From Gammaproteobacteria bacterium MFB021 (lineage in GTDB: Bacteria; Pseudomonadota; Gammaproteobacteria; Pseudomonadales; Halomonadaceae), in the NCBI GenBank assembly GCA_000737985.1, contig JNVT01000078.1:62001-126000 (forward strand): a stretch of DNA of 64,000 nt. Direction: 5' to 3'. The position numbers were made by a program, and so were the translations under genes. The notes under the pieces are model-generated. The model ran no database searches, was not told where the DNA came from, and worked only from the letters and a program-made list of their open reading frames with translations. Positions 54,613-63,856 of this stretch are shown here, piece by piece. Numbering within the stretch: the stretch's first letter is position 1; every line of letters begins with the position of its first letter.

Positions 54613-55923
54613 ATGAGAGAGACCGCACAGCCTGCCGAGCCCCCGAACACAGGCCCCCGGCGCTGGATCATCGTCGGCAATGGCATGGCCGGACATCGAC
54701 TGCTCAATACGCTGCGCACGCGCTGCCGCCTCGATGTCCAGATCACCCTGATCGGTGAAGAGCGTGCCGCCGCCTACAACCGGGTGCTGCTGTCGCCCTG
54801 GCTGGCCGGAGAGATCGCGCGGCCGGCGCTGGATCTGGAGATCGCCGAGACGCGCGGCAACGTCAGCGTCAGCGAGCGCCTGGGCCAGCGCGTCACGGCC
54901 ATCGACCGCGCCGCCCGCGAGGTCACGCTGGAGACGGGCGAGCGTCTTGCCTATGACCGCCTGATTCTGGCCACCGGCTCGCACCCGGCCATGCCCCGGA
55001 TTCCGGGCATCGAACTGGGCAACGTCGGCGCCTTTCGCACGCTCGACGACGCCGCCTGGCTCGCGGCCCAGCTCCCGGGGCGCCGGGCCATCGTGGTCGG
55101 CGGCGGTCTGCTCGGCCTGGAAGCCGCCGAGGGTCTGCGCCGGCGCGGCCTCGAGGTGACCCTGCTGCAGCGCAGCGAACGGCTGATGAACCGGCAGCTG
55201 GACCGCACCGCCGCGGACTGGCTGGCGCAGGCCCTGGCCCAGCGCGGGTTGACGCTCTTGACCGGCGTCACCCTGGCGCGCTGTGAAGGCGACGCCGAGG
55301 GTAACGTCTGCGCGGTGACCCTCGCCGACGGCCGCCGGCTGGCCGCCGACTGCGTGGTCATCGCCGCCGGCATCGAGGCCCACAGCGAGCTGGGCAGACG
55401 CGCCGGGCTCGACGTCGCTCGCGGCATTCGCGTCGATGCCCACCTCACCACCAGCGACCCCCGCATCCATGCGCTGGGGGAGTGCTGTGAATTCGAGGGC
55501 GCCACCGTGGGGCTGGTGGAACCCATCTGGCAGCAGGTCGAGGTGCTTGCCGCGCATCTGTGCGCCGACGCCCCGGGCCAGGCCACCACGCCCGGCTATG
55601 ATCGGCACGACTGCGCCACCCGGCTCAAGGTCGCCGGCGTCTCGCTCTACGCCTTCGGCCCGGCCGAGGCGGAGGACGCCGCCACCGAGGTACTCACCTA
55701 TGCCGACGCCGAACATGGCGACTATCGCCGGCTGCTGCTGCGCGACTCGCGTCTGATCGGCGCTCTGCTCTACGGCGACACCGCCGCCGGCCCGGCGCTC
55801 TTCGCCCTGGCCCAGGCGGCCACGCCCTTGTCTCTCTGTCGCGAGGCACTGCTGTTCGGCCCGCGCGATATCGAACGCCACCTGGCCACAGAGGCCCAAC
55901 CGACCCAGGAGGAAGCGGCATGA
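54613..55923 (+). CDS. FAD-dependent oxidoreductase, probable electron donor to nitrate reductase
   Basis: A 436-residue pyridine-nucleotide-disulphide-type reductase resembling the N-terminal half of NirB and NasB/rubredoxin reductases. FAD motif IIVGNGMAGHRL, NAD motif AIVVGGGLLGLEAAEGL and the second FAD site ALGECCEFEG are visible. There is no Fe-S or siroheme domain. The start at 54613 follows AAGGGAGGACG. It overlaps nirB by 4 bp. Placement opposite nasA suggests it passes NADH electrons to NasA (inference); a nasB-type name is possible. Confidence 0.85.
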   Translation: MRETAQPAEPPNTGPRRWIIVGNGMAGHRLLNTLRTRCRLDVQITLIGEERAAAYNRVLLSPWLAGEIARPALDLEIAETRGNVSVSERLGQRVTAIDRAAREVTLETGERLAYDRLILATGSHPAMPRIPGIELGNVGAFRTLDDAAWLAAQLPGRRAIVVGGGLLGLEAAEGLRRRGLEVTLLQRSERLMNRQLDRTAADWLAQALAQRGLTLLTGVTLARCEGDAEGNVCAVTLADGRRLAADCVVIAAGIEAHSELGRRAGLDVARGIRVDAHLTTSDPRIHALGECCEFEGATVGLVEPIWQQVEVLAAHLCADAPGQATTPGYDRHDCATRLKVAGVSLYAFGPAEAEDAATEVLTYADAEHGDYRRLLLRDSRLIGALLYGDTAAGPALFALAQAATPLSLCREALLFGPRDIERHLATEAQPTQEEAA

Positions 55924-58508
55924 CACGCGACGCTACCACACCGGCAGCCGATGCCCCGGCACGCCTGATCGTGATCGGCAACGGCATGGTCGGCCACTAC
56001 TGCCTCGAGCAGCTGGTCGCCCGTGACCTTCACCAGCGCTATGCGATCACCGTGTTCGGCGAGGAGCGCCACCGCGCCTATGATCGGGTGCATCTCTCCG
56101 ACTACTTCGACGGCAGCGATGCCGAATCACTGGCGCTCGGCGATGCCGACTTTTGCGCCCGCCACGGCATCGAGCTGCGGCTGGGCGAGTGCATCAGCGC
56201 GATCGACCGCGAGAGCCGCGAGGTGATCAGCGCCGCCGGCCGCTACCCCTTCGACCGTCTGATCCTGGCCACCGGCTCCTACCCCTTCGTGCCGCCGATT
56301 CCGACCCCGGCGGAGGATGCCAGCGGCCACGCCCGGCTGGTCTATCGCACCCTCGATGACCTCGACCAGATTCGCGCCGCGGCGGCGTCAGTGGCGCAGC
56401 GTGAGGCCCCCCGTGGGGTGGTGGTCGGCGGCGGCCTGCTGGGGCTGGAAGCGGCCAACGCGCTCAAGTCGCTGGGGCTGGAGGCCCACGTAGTCGAGTT
56501 CGCGCCGCGCCTGATGCCGGTGCAGCTCGATGCCGAGGGCGGCCAGGCGCTGCGGGCACGAATCGAGGCGCTCGGCGTCGGCGTGCACGTGGATCGCGCC
56601 ACTCGCGAGATCGTGGCCGGCGAGGATCACCGCTATCGCATGAATTTCACCGACGGCACCTGGCTGGAGACCGATCTGATCGTGTTCTCCGCCGGCATTC
56701 GCCCGCAGGACCGGCTGGCGCGGGAGTGCGGCCTGGCGATCGGCGAACGCGGCGGGGTCGTCATCGACGACACCTGCGTCACCTCCGACCCGGCGATCTT
56801 CGCCATCGGCGAGTGCGCGCTGTGGAACGGCCGGATCTTCGGCCTGGTCGCCCCCGGCTACACCATGGCACGCACCGTTGCCGGCTGTCTGGACGATGTC
56901 TGTGAACCCTTCAGCGGCGCCGACATGTCGACCAAGCTCAAGCTGCTCGGCGTCGACGTCGGCTCGATCGGCGACGCCCACGCCACCACCGAGGGGGCGG
57001 TGAGCTATCGCTTCATCGACGAAGCCGGCCACGGCTACCGCCGCCTGGTGGTCTCCGCCGACGGCAAGCGAGCCCTCGGCGCGGTGCTGGTGGGCGACAA
57101 CGGCTACTACGACACCCTGCTGCAGTACGTGCAGAACGCCATTCCTCTCCCCGCCGATCCCGCCAGTCTGATCCTGCCCCAGGGCGAGGGCGCGCCGCTG
57201 CTGGGGGCCGATGCGCTGCCCGAGAGCGCCGCCATCTGCTCCTGCCATAACGTGACCAAGGGCGCGGTGTGCCAGGCGGTGGCCCAGGGCTGCACCGATC
57301 TCGCGTCGCTCAAGGCCGAAACCCAGGCGAGCACCGGCTGCGGCGGCTGCACCGCCCTGCTCAAGCAGGTCTTCGACCATGAGCTCGAAAGTCGCGGCAT
57401 CGCCGTCGACAAGAGCCTGTGCGAACACTTCGCCTATACCCGTCAGGAGCTCTACGACCTGGTGCGCGTCGAGGGCATCGAGAGCTTCGAGGCACTGCAC
57501 ACCCGCCACGGCAAGGGGCATCTGGGGTGCGACATCTGCAAACCGGCGGTGGCCTCGATCCTGGCCTCGTGCTGGAATGCGCCGATCGCCGAGCCGTCGT
57601 TGATTCCGCTGCAGGACACCAACGACACCTTCATGGCCAACATGCAGAAGAACGGCACCTACTCGGTGGTGCCGCGCATCCCCGGCGGCGAGATCACCCC
57701 GGACAAGCTGATCGCCATCGGCGCGGTGGCCAAGAAGTATGCGCTCTATACCAAGATCACCGGCGGCCAGCGCATCGATCTGTTCGGCGCCCAGCTCCAC
57801 GAACTGCCGGAGATCTGGCGCGAGCTGATCGAGGCCGGCTTCGAGACCGGTCACGCCTACGGCAAGTCGACACGCACGGTGAAATCCTGCGTCGGCAGCA
57901 CCTGGTGCCGCTACGGCGTGCAGGACAGTGTCGCCATGGCGCTGACGATCGAGAATCGCTACAAGGGCCTGCGCTCGCCACACAAGCTCAAGTTCGCCGT
58001 TTCCGGCTGCACCCGCGAATGTGCCGAGGCGCAGAGCAAGGACGTCGGGGTGATCGCCACCGAACACGGCTGGAACCTCTACGTCTGCGGCAACGGCGGC
58101 ATGCGCCCGCGTCACGCCGAGCTGTTCGCCACCGACCTCGACGATGCCACGCTGCTGCGCACTATCGACCGTTTCCTGATGTTCTACATCCGCACCGCGG
58201 ACAAGCTGCAGCGCACCTCGGTATGGCGCGAGAACCTCGACGGCGGCCTCGACTATCTCAAGCAGGTCATCCTGGAAGACAGTCTCGGCCTGGGCGCCGA
58301 GCTGGAGGCGCAGATGCAGCAGGTGGTCGACCGCTACGAGTGCGAGTGGGCCGGCGCGCTCAAGGACCCGGAGAAGCTCAAGCGCTTCCGCACCTTCGTC
58401 AACGACCAACGCCCCGACCCCGATATCGTCAGCGTGAGCGAACGTGATCAGCCACGTCCGGCGCGGGCCGAGGAGATCGCTTCGCTGGCCGTGGAGGTGA
58501 GTTCATGA
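55920..58508 (+). CDS. nirB: NADH-dependent nitrite reductase, large subunit
   Basis: An 862-residue enzyme reducing nitrite to ammonium. It has an N-terminal FAD/NAD reductase (VIGNGMVGHYCL, VVVGGGLLGLEAANAL), a BFD-like [2Fe-2S] domain near residue 440 (ICSCHNV, STGCGGC), then the nitrite/sulphite reductase half domain and the siroheme-[4Fe-4S] site with cysteines in CVGSTWC and SGCTRECAEAQ near residues 660-700. All domains look complete. It overlaps nirD by 4 bp. Confidence 0.96.
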   Translation: MTRDATTPAADAPARLIVIGNGMVGHYCLEQLVARDLHQRYAITVFGEERHRAYDRVHLSDYFDGSDAESLALGDADFCARHGIELRLGECISAIDRESREVISAAGRYPFDRLILATGSYPFVPPIPTPAEDASGHARLVYRTLDDLDQIRAAAASVAQREAPRGVVVGGGLLGLEAANALKSLGLEAHVVEFAPRLMPVQLDAEGGQALRARIEALGVGVHVDRATREIVAGEDHRYRMNFTDGTWLETDLIVFSAGIRPQDRLARECGLAIGERGGVVIDDTCVTSDPAIFAIGECALWNGRIFGLVAPGYTMARTVAGCLDDVCEPFSGADMSTKLKLLGVDVGSIGDAHATTEGAVSYRFIDEAGHGYRRLVVSADGKRALGAVLVGDNGYYDTLLQYVQNAIPLPADPASLILPQGEGAPLLGADALPESAAICSCHNVTKGAVCQAVAQGCTDLASLKAETQASTGCGGCTALLKQVFDHELESRGIAVDKSLCEHFAYTRQELYDLVRVEGIESFEALHTRHGKGHLGCDICKPAVASILASCWNAPIAEPSLIPLQDTNDTFMANMQKNGTYSVVPRIPGGEITPDKLIAIGAVAKKYALYTKITGGQRIDLFGAQLHELPEIWRELIEAGFETGHAYGKSTRTVKSCVGSTWCRYGVQDSVAMALTIENRYKGLRSPHKLKFAVSGCTRECAEAQSKDVGVIATEHGWNLYVCGNGGMRPRHAELFATDLDDATLLRTIDRFLMFYIRTADKLQRTSVWRENLDGGLDYLKQVILEDSLGLGAELEAQMQQVVDRYECEWAGALKDPEKLKRFRTFVNDQRPDPDIVSVSERDQPRPARAEEIASLAVEVSS

Positions 58509-58969
58509 GCCTCTCGACCCTGGCGGCTTCGACCGCAGCGCATGGCTCGTCGCCGCACTGTGTGCGTCTCTGCACGCGGGCCGATCTGGTGGCGCACTCG
58601 GGCGTGGTGGCCTGGCACGCGGGCCATCAGATCGCGATTTTCTATTTACCGGGTCGGCCCGACGCTGCCGATGATCGTTCCAGGCAGCCCGAAGACGCTG
58701 CCGATCGTTCCAGACAGCCAGAGGACGCTGCCGGCGATTGCCTCTACGCGGTCGACAACCGCGACCCCTTCTCGGGGGCCAATGTGATCGGGCGCGGCAT
58801 TATCGGCGAGCTCCAGGGTGAGCGAGTGGTCGCTTCGCCGCTCTACAAACAGCACTTCCGGCTACGCGACGGGGTCTGTCTGGAGGACCCCGAACAGCGC
58901 CTGCAGACCTGGCCCGTCGCCCTGCGTGGCGATGACGTCGTGCTGCTCGAGGCGGATACCCGATCCTGA
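58505..58969 (+). CDS. nirD: nitrite reductase small subunit
   Basis: A 154-residue Rieske-like NirD. The family lacks the Fe-S ligands, and none is visible here. The usual fold is recognised from IAIFYLP, LYAVDNRDPFSGANVIGRG and VASPLYKQHFRLRDG. Between the first strands and LYAVDN there is an insert of about 25 residues with DRSRQPEDAA in two copies, encoded by a tandem repeat; most NirD proteins go straight across this loop. It overlaps nirB by 4 bp. Confidence 0.92.
   Translation: MSLSTLAASTAAHGSSPHCVRLCTRADLVAHSGVVAWHAGHQIAIFYLPGRPDAADDRSRQPEDAADRSRQPEDAAGDCLYAVDNRDPFSGANVIGRGIIGELQGERVVASPLYKQHFRLRDGVCLEDPEQRLQTWPVALRGDDVVLLEADTRS
58661..58733 (+). repeat. 30/33-bp tandem repeat inside nirD
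   Basis: Unit 1 (58661-58693) and unit 2 (58694-58723) both start GACGCTGCCGAT and contain GATCGTTCCAG.CAGCC; a third copy stops after 10 bp. Both unit lengths are multiples of three, so the frame is kept. Confidence 0.9.
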
Positions 58970-59084
58970 GCGCCGCGGCTGTCACGACCGACTGCCGCAC
59001 GCGCCCGGTGCAACTGGCTGGACCCAGCAGTAAACGCTTTTCCTGTAACGACGATTCACAACAACGACAAGCGAGGAAAGCCCC

Positions 59085-59897
59085 ATGTCCTATCTCACTC
59101 CCGCCGAGTTCGTCACCAAGATGGTCGACACCGGCGAATCCAAGATCTTCATGTCGACCCGCGACACAGTGATCCGCGCCTACATGGCCGGTGCCATCCT
59201 GGCCCTGGCCGCGGCCTTCGCGATCACCATCACGGTGCAGACCGGCCAGCCGCTGGTGGGCGCGATCCTGTTCCCAGTGGGGTTCGTGATGCTCTATCTC
59301 ATGGGCTTCGATCTGCTCACCGGGGTGTTCATGCTGACCCCGCTGGCGCTGCTGGACCGGCGCCAGGGCGTCACCGTCGAGCGGGTGCTGCGCAACTGGG
59401 GCTGGGTCTTTCTGGGCAATCTCGGCGGCGCGCTGACGGTGGCGCTGATGATGGCCTTCATCCTCACCTACGGTTTCTCCATCGGCCCCGGCGCGGTGGG
59501 CGAAAAGATCGCCGGTATTGGTGAAGCGCGCACTCTGGGCTACGCCCAGTACGGCCTGGCCGGCTGGTTCACCATTTTCGTGCGCGGCATGCTGTGCAAC
59601 TGGATGGTCTCGATGGGCGTGGTCGGCGCGATGATCTCCACCTCGGTGAGCGGCAAGGTGATCGCGATGTGGATGCCGATCATGCTGTTCTTCTACATGG
59701 GCTTCGAGCACTCCATCGTCAACATGTTCCTGTTCCCCTCGGCGATGATCATGGGTGGCGGCTTCTCGGTCATGGACTACATGATCTGGAACGAGATCCC
59801 TACGGTGCTGGGCAATCTGGCCGGCGGCATCGCCTTCACCGGTCTGACCCTCTACGCCACCCACGTGCGTACCGGCCCCAAGCGCGAGCTGATCTGA
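59085..59897 (+). CDS. formate/nitrite transporter family channel
   Basis: A 270-residue FNT channel with six helices. The N-terminal TPAEFVTKMVDTGESK is typical, and the central conserved histidine is in GFEHSIVNMFLFP; the gate region LMGFDLLTGVFML is also present. GAGGAAAG precedes the ATG. Located after nirBD, it probably exports or imports nitrite (NirC-like). The cyanase gene next to it raises the chance that it handles cyanate. Confidence 0.88.
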   Translation: MSYLTPAEFVTKMVDTGESKIFMSTRDTVIRAYMAGAILALAAAFAITITVQTGQPLVGAILFPVGFVMLYLMGFDLLTGVFMLTPLALLDRRQGVTVERVLRNWGWVFLGNLGGALTVALMMAFILTYGFSIGPGAVGEKIAGIGEARTLGYAQYGLAGWFTIFVRGMLCNWMVSMGVVGAMISTSVSGKVIAMWMPIMLFFYMGFEHSIVNMFLFPSAMIMGGGFSVMDYMIWNEIPTVLGNLAGGIAFTGLTLYATHVRTGPKRELI

Positions 59898-59949
59898 CCC
59901 ACACGCCGCCGGCGACGGCGGCGCACATATCGACCCCAGGAGACACCCC

Positions 59950-60402
59950 ATGGACAAGCTGGAAATGCACCACACGCTGATGGCCGCCAAGGCGCGCCAG
60001 GGCCTGAGCTGGGACGACCTGGCCGCGGCCAGCGGCCACTCGCCGGTGTGGGTCGCCTCGGCCTGCTACGGCATGAACAGCGCCCCCGCGGAAAGCGCGC
60101 GCCGGATCGCCGAGGCCCTGGACCTGAAAGAGGAACTCGCTGACGAGGTGGTGGCGGCACTCGAAGCCTTCCCCACCAAGACCTGGGATCAGGCCGTTCC
60201 CCAGGACCCGCTGATCTACCGGCTCTACGAGATCGTCGGCGTCTACGGACCGACGCTGAAGGACGTCATCCAGGAGAAGTTCGGCGACGGCATCATGAGC
60301 GCCATCGACTTCGAGATGGCAGTGGAGCGAGAGGAAAATCCCAAGGGAGATCGGGTGGTGGTGACCTTGAACGGCAAGTTCCTGCCCTATAAGAGCTGGT
60401 GA
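59950..60402 (+). CDS. cynS: cyanate hydratase (cyanase)
   Basis: A 150-residue cyanase. It converts cyanate and bicarbonate to ammonia and CO2. The N-terminal helix-turn-helix-like domain is followed by the catalytic domain with YRLYEIV (Arg and Glu) and FGDGIMSAIDF (Ser), the three catalytic residues of the family. AGGAGACACCCC precedes the ATG. It lies 52 bp after the FNT channel and supplies nitrogen from cyanate. Confidence 0.96.
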   Translation: MDKLEMHHTLMAAKARQGLSWDDLAAASGHSPVWVASACYGMNSAPAESARRIAEALDLKEELADEVVAALEAFPTKTWDQAVPQDPLIYRLYEIVGVYGPTLKDVIQEKFGDGIMSAIDFEMAVEREENPKGDRVVVTLNGKFLPYKSW

Positions 60403-60412
60403 GGCGAAGCCC

Positions 60413-60446
60413 GCCGGCCTCCGCGCATGCCGGCGGGGAGGCCGGC
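60413..60446 (+). terminator. hairpin after cynS
   Basis: GCCGGCCTCC / GGAGGCCGGC with a 14-nt loop, 10 bp past the cynS stop. There is no T-run. An AT-rich stretch at about 60480-60545 that follows likely holds the promoter of the sugar ABC operon. Confidence 0.5.
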
Positions 60447-60639
60447 ACCCACCAATTCTTCAACGAGGGGTTAGTAGGAGATTTCTCATACCATTTGTTA
60501 CGAGACCTTTGCCTTATTTACAAAAAATCACACAAAAAGCCAAATCGAACCTGTGCCGTCGGGTATCTGGCCGCCCAGCGAGCCGGACCGAGTCACCGTG
60601 ACAACGTAACCACACTCGATCGCGACACAGGTGTTTTCG

Positions 60640-61662
60640 ATGAAAAAAGTCTGGATCCACTCTTTGGCGTGCTGCAGCGCGATGAGTGCCGCGCTACTCG
60701 CCTCCCCCGTTTTCGCCAAGGATGTCAGCGCCTGTCTGATCACCAAGACCGATACCAACCCCTACTTCGTGACCATGAAGAAAGGCGCCGAACAGAAGGC
60801 GGCCGAACTGGGCGTCACGCTGAAGACCTACGCCGGCAAGTACGATGGCGACAATCAGGGCCAGGTCGAGGCCATCGAGACCTGCATCGCCGATGGCGTC
60901 GACGGCATCTTGATCACCCCTTCCGACACCAAGGCAATCCTTCCCGCGATCCAGAGGGCGCGTCAGGCCGGCCTGATGATCGTCGCCCTCGATACCAAGC
61001 TGCAGCCGACCAGCGCCGCCGATGCCACCTTCGCCACCGACAACGTCGAAGCCGGCAAGCTGATCGGCGAGTGGGCCAAGCAGCACATGGGCGATAAGCA
61101 AGCTCATATCGCATTCCTGGATCTGGCGGTCAGCCAGCCTTCGGTGGGGGTACAGCGCGATCAGGGCTTCATGCAGGGCTTCGGCATCGATATCAAGGAC
61201 CCCAACCGCTGGGGTGACGAAGACGATCCGCGCATCGTCGGCCACGACCTGAGCTACGGGGCCGAAGATCGTGGGCGCACGGCGATGGAAAACCTGTTGC
61301 AGAAGGACCCGAGCACCAACCTGGTCTACACCATCAACGAACCCGCGGCGGCCGGCGCCTATCAGGCCCTCAAGGCAGTGGGATTGCAGAATCAGGCCAC
61401 TATCGTCTCCATCGATGGCGGCTGCCCAGGGGTGAAGAACGTCCAGGAAGGCATCATCGGCGCCACGTCACAGCAGTACCCGCTATTGATGGCGTCGAAA
61501 GGCATCGAGGCGGTCAAAACCTACGTCGACACCGGCGAGAAGCCTGAGAACAGCCCGGGTCTGGATTTCACCAATACCGGGGTCAATCTGGTCACCGACC
61601 AACCGGTAGAGGGCGTCGAGTCGATCAGTACCGAAGAAGGCCTGAAGCGCTGCTGGGGCTAG
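60640..61662 (+). CDS. frcB: sugar ABC transporter substrate-binding protein (FrcB-like)
   Basis: A 340-residue RbsB-type receptor with a signal peptide ending [11 protein letters not shown]. The sugar-binding segments [43 protein letters not shown] and VSIDGGCPG are typical of fructose/ribose-class receptors, closest in feel to FrcB. The start at 60640 is an ATG within GATGAAAAAAG; a GTG at 60631 is in frame. It is followed by a permease and a single-domain ATPase. Confidence 0.85.
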   Translation: MKKVWIHSLACCSAMSAALLASPVFAKDVSACLITKTDTNPYFVTMKKGAEQKAAELGVTLKTYAGKYDGDNQGQVEAIETCIADGVDGILITPSDTKAILPAIQRARQAGLMIVALDTKLQPTSAADATFATDNVEAGKLIGEWAKQHMGDKQAHIAFLDLAVSQPSVGVQRDQGFMQGFGIDIKDPNRWGDEDDPRIVGHDLSYGAEDRGRTAMENLLQKDPSTNLVYTINEPAAAGAYQALKAVGLQNQATIVSIDGGCPGVKNVQEGIIGATSQQYPLLMASKGIEAVKTYVDTGEKPENSPGLDFTNTGVNLVTDQPVEGVESISTEEGLKRCWG

Positions 61663-61893
61663 CGCCACGCCAAGAGCGACGGCTTTTCATGGCCATGCTC
61701 CGGCAGTGACGAGCACCATGCCGGCGCGTCAAGGATTGCCATCTGATGGATAGCCATCGATCAGAAATCCCATGCGCCCAACCGGTAAGCGGGTGACCGT
61801 GACGACAACCGGTTGCGGCAAATTTCGACACGCTACGCGTCGATTCCAGTGGAGATGCGCGCGAATCCGCGCCCAGTCGCAAGGAGCGGCTAT
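61663..61893 (+). other. frcB-frcC intercistronic region
   Basis: 231 bp without a gene. It has short inverted motifs (for example GGATAGCCATCGAT) but no strong terminator. Such a gap after a receptor gene is common and may limit permease expression. Confidence 0.4.
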
Positions 61894-62952
61894 ATGAGTA
61901 ACGCATCCGGCTCGGCGCGGGCGGCGCCATCCGACGGCGCGGTACCGCCGTCCGATACGCATCGGCACACGCCAGCCCAGCGCCTCCAACACTTCCTGCA
62001 CGCCAACCCGGCGGCCGTACCGATGATCGTGGTGGCTGTCTCGGCCGTGGTGTTCGCCGCGCTCCTCGGCCCGAAGTTCTACTCGGCATTCACCCTGACC
62101 CTGATCCTCCAGCAGGTGGCGATCACCGGCATCGTCAGCGCCGGCCAGACGCTGATCATCCTTACCGCCGGCATCGATCTGTCGGTGGGGGCGATCATGG
62201 TGCTGAGCTCGGTGGTCATGGGCCAGTTCGCCATGCACTACGGCGTACCGGGATTCGCCGCGGTGCTCGCCGGGCTGGCGACCGGCGGGCTCTGCGGTTT
62301 GGTCAATGGGCTACTGGTCGCCCGGGTGAAGCTGCCCCCCTTTATCGTCACGCTGGGGACCTGGTCGATCTTCGGCGCGATCACCTTCATCTATTCAGGC
62401 AACGAGACGGTGCGCAGCCAGGACATCGACCAGACCGCGCCCATCCTGCATCTCTTCGGCAACACCTTCCATATCGGTCATGCCGTCTTCACCTACGGCG
62501 TGATTCTCATGCTCGTGATCTCCGCACTGCTGTGGTACGCGCTCAACAAGACCGCCTGGGGTCGGCATGTCTACGCCGTCGGCGACGACAAGCACGCAGC
62601 CATGCTGGCGGGCATTCGTACCGGGCGGGTGCTGGTGTCGGTATATGTGGTCACCGGGCTGATCTGCGCCCTGGCCGGCTGGGCCCTGATCGGGCGTATC
62701 GGCTCGGTGTCGCCGCAGGCGGGCCAACTGGAGAACATCAATGCCATCACCGCCGTGGTGATCGGCGGCACTTCGCTGTTCGGCGGGCGAGGGTCGATTC
62801 TGGGCACCCTGTTCGGCGCGCTGATCGTCGGCGTGTTCTCTCTCGGGCTGCGGCTGCTCGGCACGGACCCGCAGTGGACACAGCTCACCGTCGGTGCGCT
62901 CATCATCATCGCGGTCGCGACCGACCAATGGATTCGGAAGGCTTCAGCATGA
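61894..62952 (+). CDS. frcC: sugar ABC transporter permease (FrcC-like)
   Basis: A 352-residue RbsC-type permease with about 10 helices. It has the conserved GQTLIILTAGIDLSVGA and GRIGSVSPQAG-NINAITAVVIGGTS segments. AAGGAGCGG precedes the ATG at 61894. It overlaps the ATPase gene by 4 bp. Confidence 0.88.
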   Translation: MSNASGSARAAPSDGAVPPSDTHRHTPAQRLQHFLHANPAAVPMIVVAVSAVVFAALLGPKFYSAFTLTLILQQVAITGIVSAGQTLIILTAGIDLSVGAIMVLSSVVMGQFAMHYGVPGFAAVLAGLATGGLCGLVNGLLVARVKLPPFIVTLGTWSIFGAITFIYSGNETVRSQDIDQTAPILHLFGNTFHIGHAVFTYGVILMLVISALLWYALNKTAWGRHVYAVGDDKHAAMLAGIRTGRVLVSVYVVTGLICALAGWALIGRIGSVSPQAGQLENINAITAVVIGGTSLFGGRGSILGTLFGALIVGVFSLGLRLLGTDPQWTQLTVGALIIIAVATDQWIRKASA

Positions 62953-63737
62953 CGACGACAACCCAGCCCGTCCTCTCGGCCCGCGGTCTGACCAAGCGCT
63001 ACGGCCCGGTCACCGCGCTGGACCACAGCGATTTCGATCTCTATCCCGGCGAAGTCCTCGCCGTCATCGGCGATAACGGCGCCGGCAAATCGACGCTGAT
63101 CAAGGCGCTCTCCGGTGCGGTCATCCCCGATTCGGGCGACATTCGGCTCGACGGCCAGCCGGTACAGTTCGCCACGCCGATACAGGCTCGCGACGCCGGT
63201 ATCGAGACCGTCTACCAGACGCTGGCGCTGTCACCGGCGCTGTCGATCGCCGACAACCTGTTTCTGGGCCGAGAAATTCGCCGCAAGGGCATGCTCGGCA
63301 AGGTATTGCGCATGCTCGATCGCCAGGCGATGGAAACATTCGCCCGCGACAAGCTCGCGGAGCTGGGTCTGCTGACCATTCAGAACATCGGCCAGGCGGT
63401 GGAGACGCTATCCGGCGGGCAGCGTCAGGGCGTGGCGGTCGCACGCGCCGCGGCGTTCGCGGCCAAGGTGATCATCATGGACGAGCCCACCGCCGCGCTA
63501 GGCGTCAAGGAGTCGAACCGTGTGCTGGATCTGATCCGCGAGGTCAAAGCGCGCGGTCTACCGATCGTCCTGATCTCCCACAACATGCCGCATGTCTTCG
63601 AGGTGGCCGACCGGATCCATATCCACCGGCTCGGCCGGCGTATCGCGGTGGTCGACCCCAAGGTGATCTCGCCCTCGGACGCCGTGGCCATCATGACCGG
63701 CGCCAAGGCACCGCCGGAGGCGGGGCTGGCGGCCTGA
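62949..63737 (+). CDS. frcA: sugar ABC transporter ATP-binding protein (FrcA-like)
   Basis: A 262-residue ATPase with one nucleotide-binding domain, as in FrcA rather than the doubled RbsA. Walker A is GDNGAGKST, signature LSGGQRQGVAVARA, Walker B VIIMDEPTAALG, and the switch histidine is in LISHNMPHVFE. The start overlaps the frcC stop as ATGA. The transporter probably imports fructose, which would match the FrcK-like kinase of the polyol block. Confidence 0.88.
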   Translation: MTTTTQPVLSARGLTKRYGPVTALDHSDFDLYPGEVLAVIGDNGAGKSTLIKALSGAVIPDSGDIRLDGQPVQFATPIQARDAGIETVYQTLALSPALSIADNLFLGREIRRKGMLGKVLRMLDRQAMETFARDKLAELGLLTIQNIGQAVETLSGGQRQGVAVARAAAFAAKVIIMDEPTAALGVKESNRVLDLIREVKARGLPIVLISHNMPHVFEVADRIHIHRLGRRIAVVDPKVISPSDAVAIMTGAKAPPEAGLAA

Positions 63738-63856
63738 GAGGGTATCGGTCAGATCGGGCGGCGTGATGGCGGCGGCCAATCGAGCCGGCCGTCACGCGCC
63801 TCGTCAACGCTCCACGTCCACGCGCGACAGCCACGCATGAGGGTCATGCGCGGCGT

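Noticed and set aside
56388..58409. 673-codon open frame opposite nirB
   Set aside because: nirB on the plus strand has all cofactor motifs; the antisense product has none.
63761..63797. Terminator after frcA
   Set aside because: GCGTGA/TCACGC arms can pair, but the inner stem has mismatches and there is no T-run; too weak to list.
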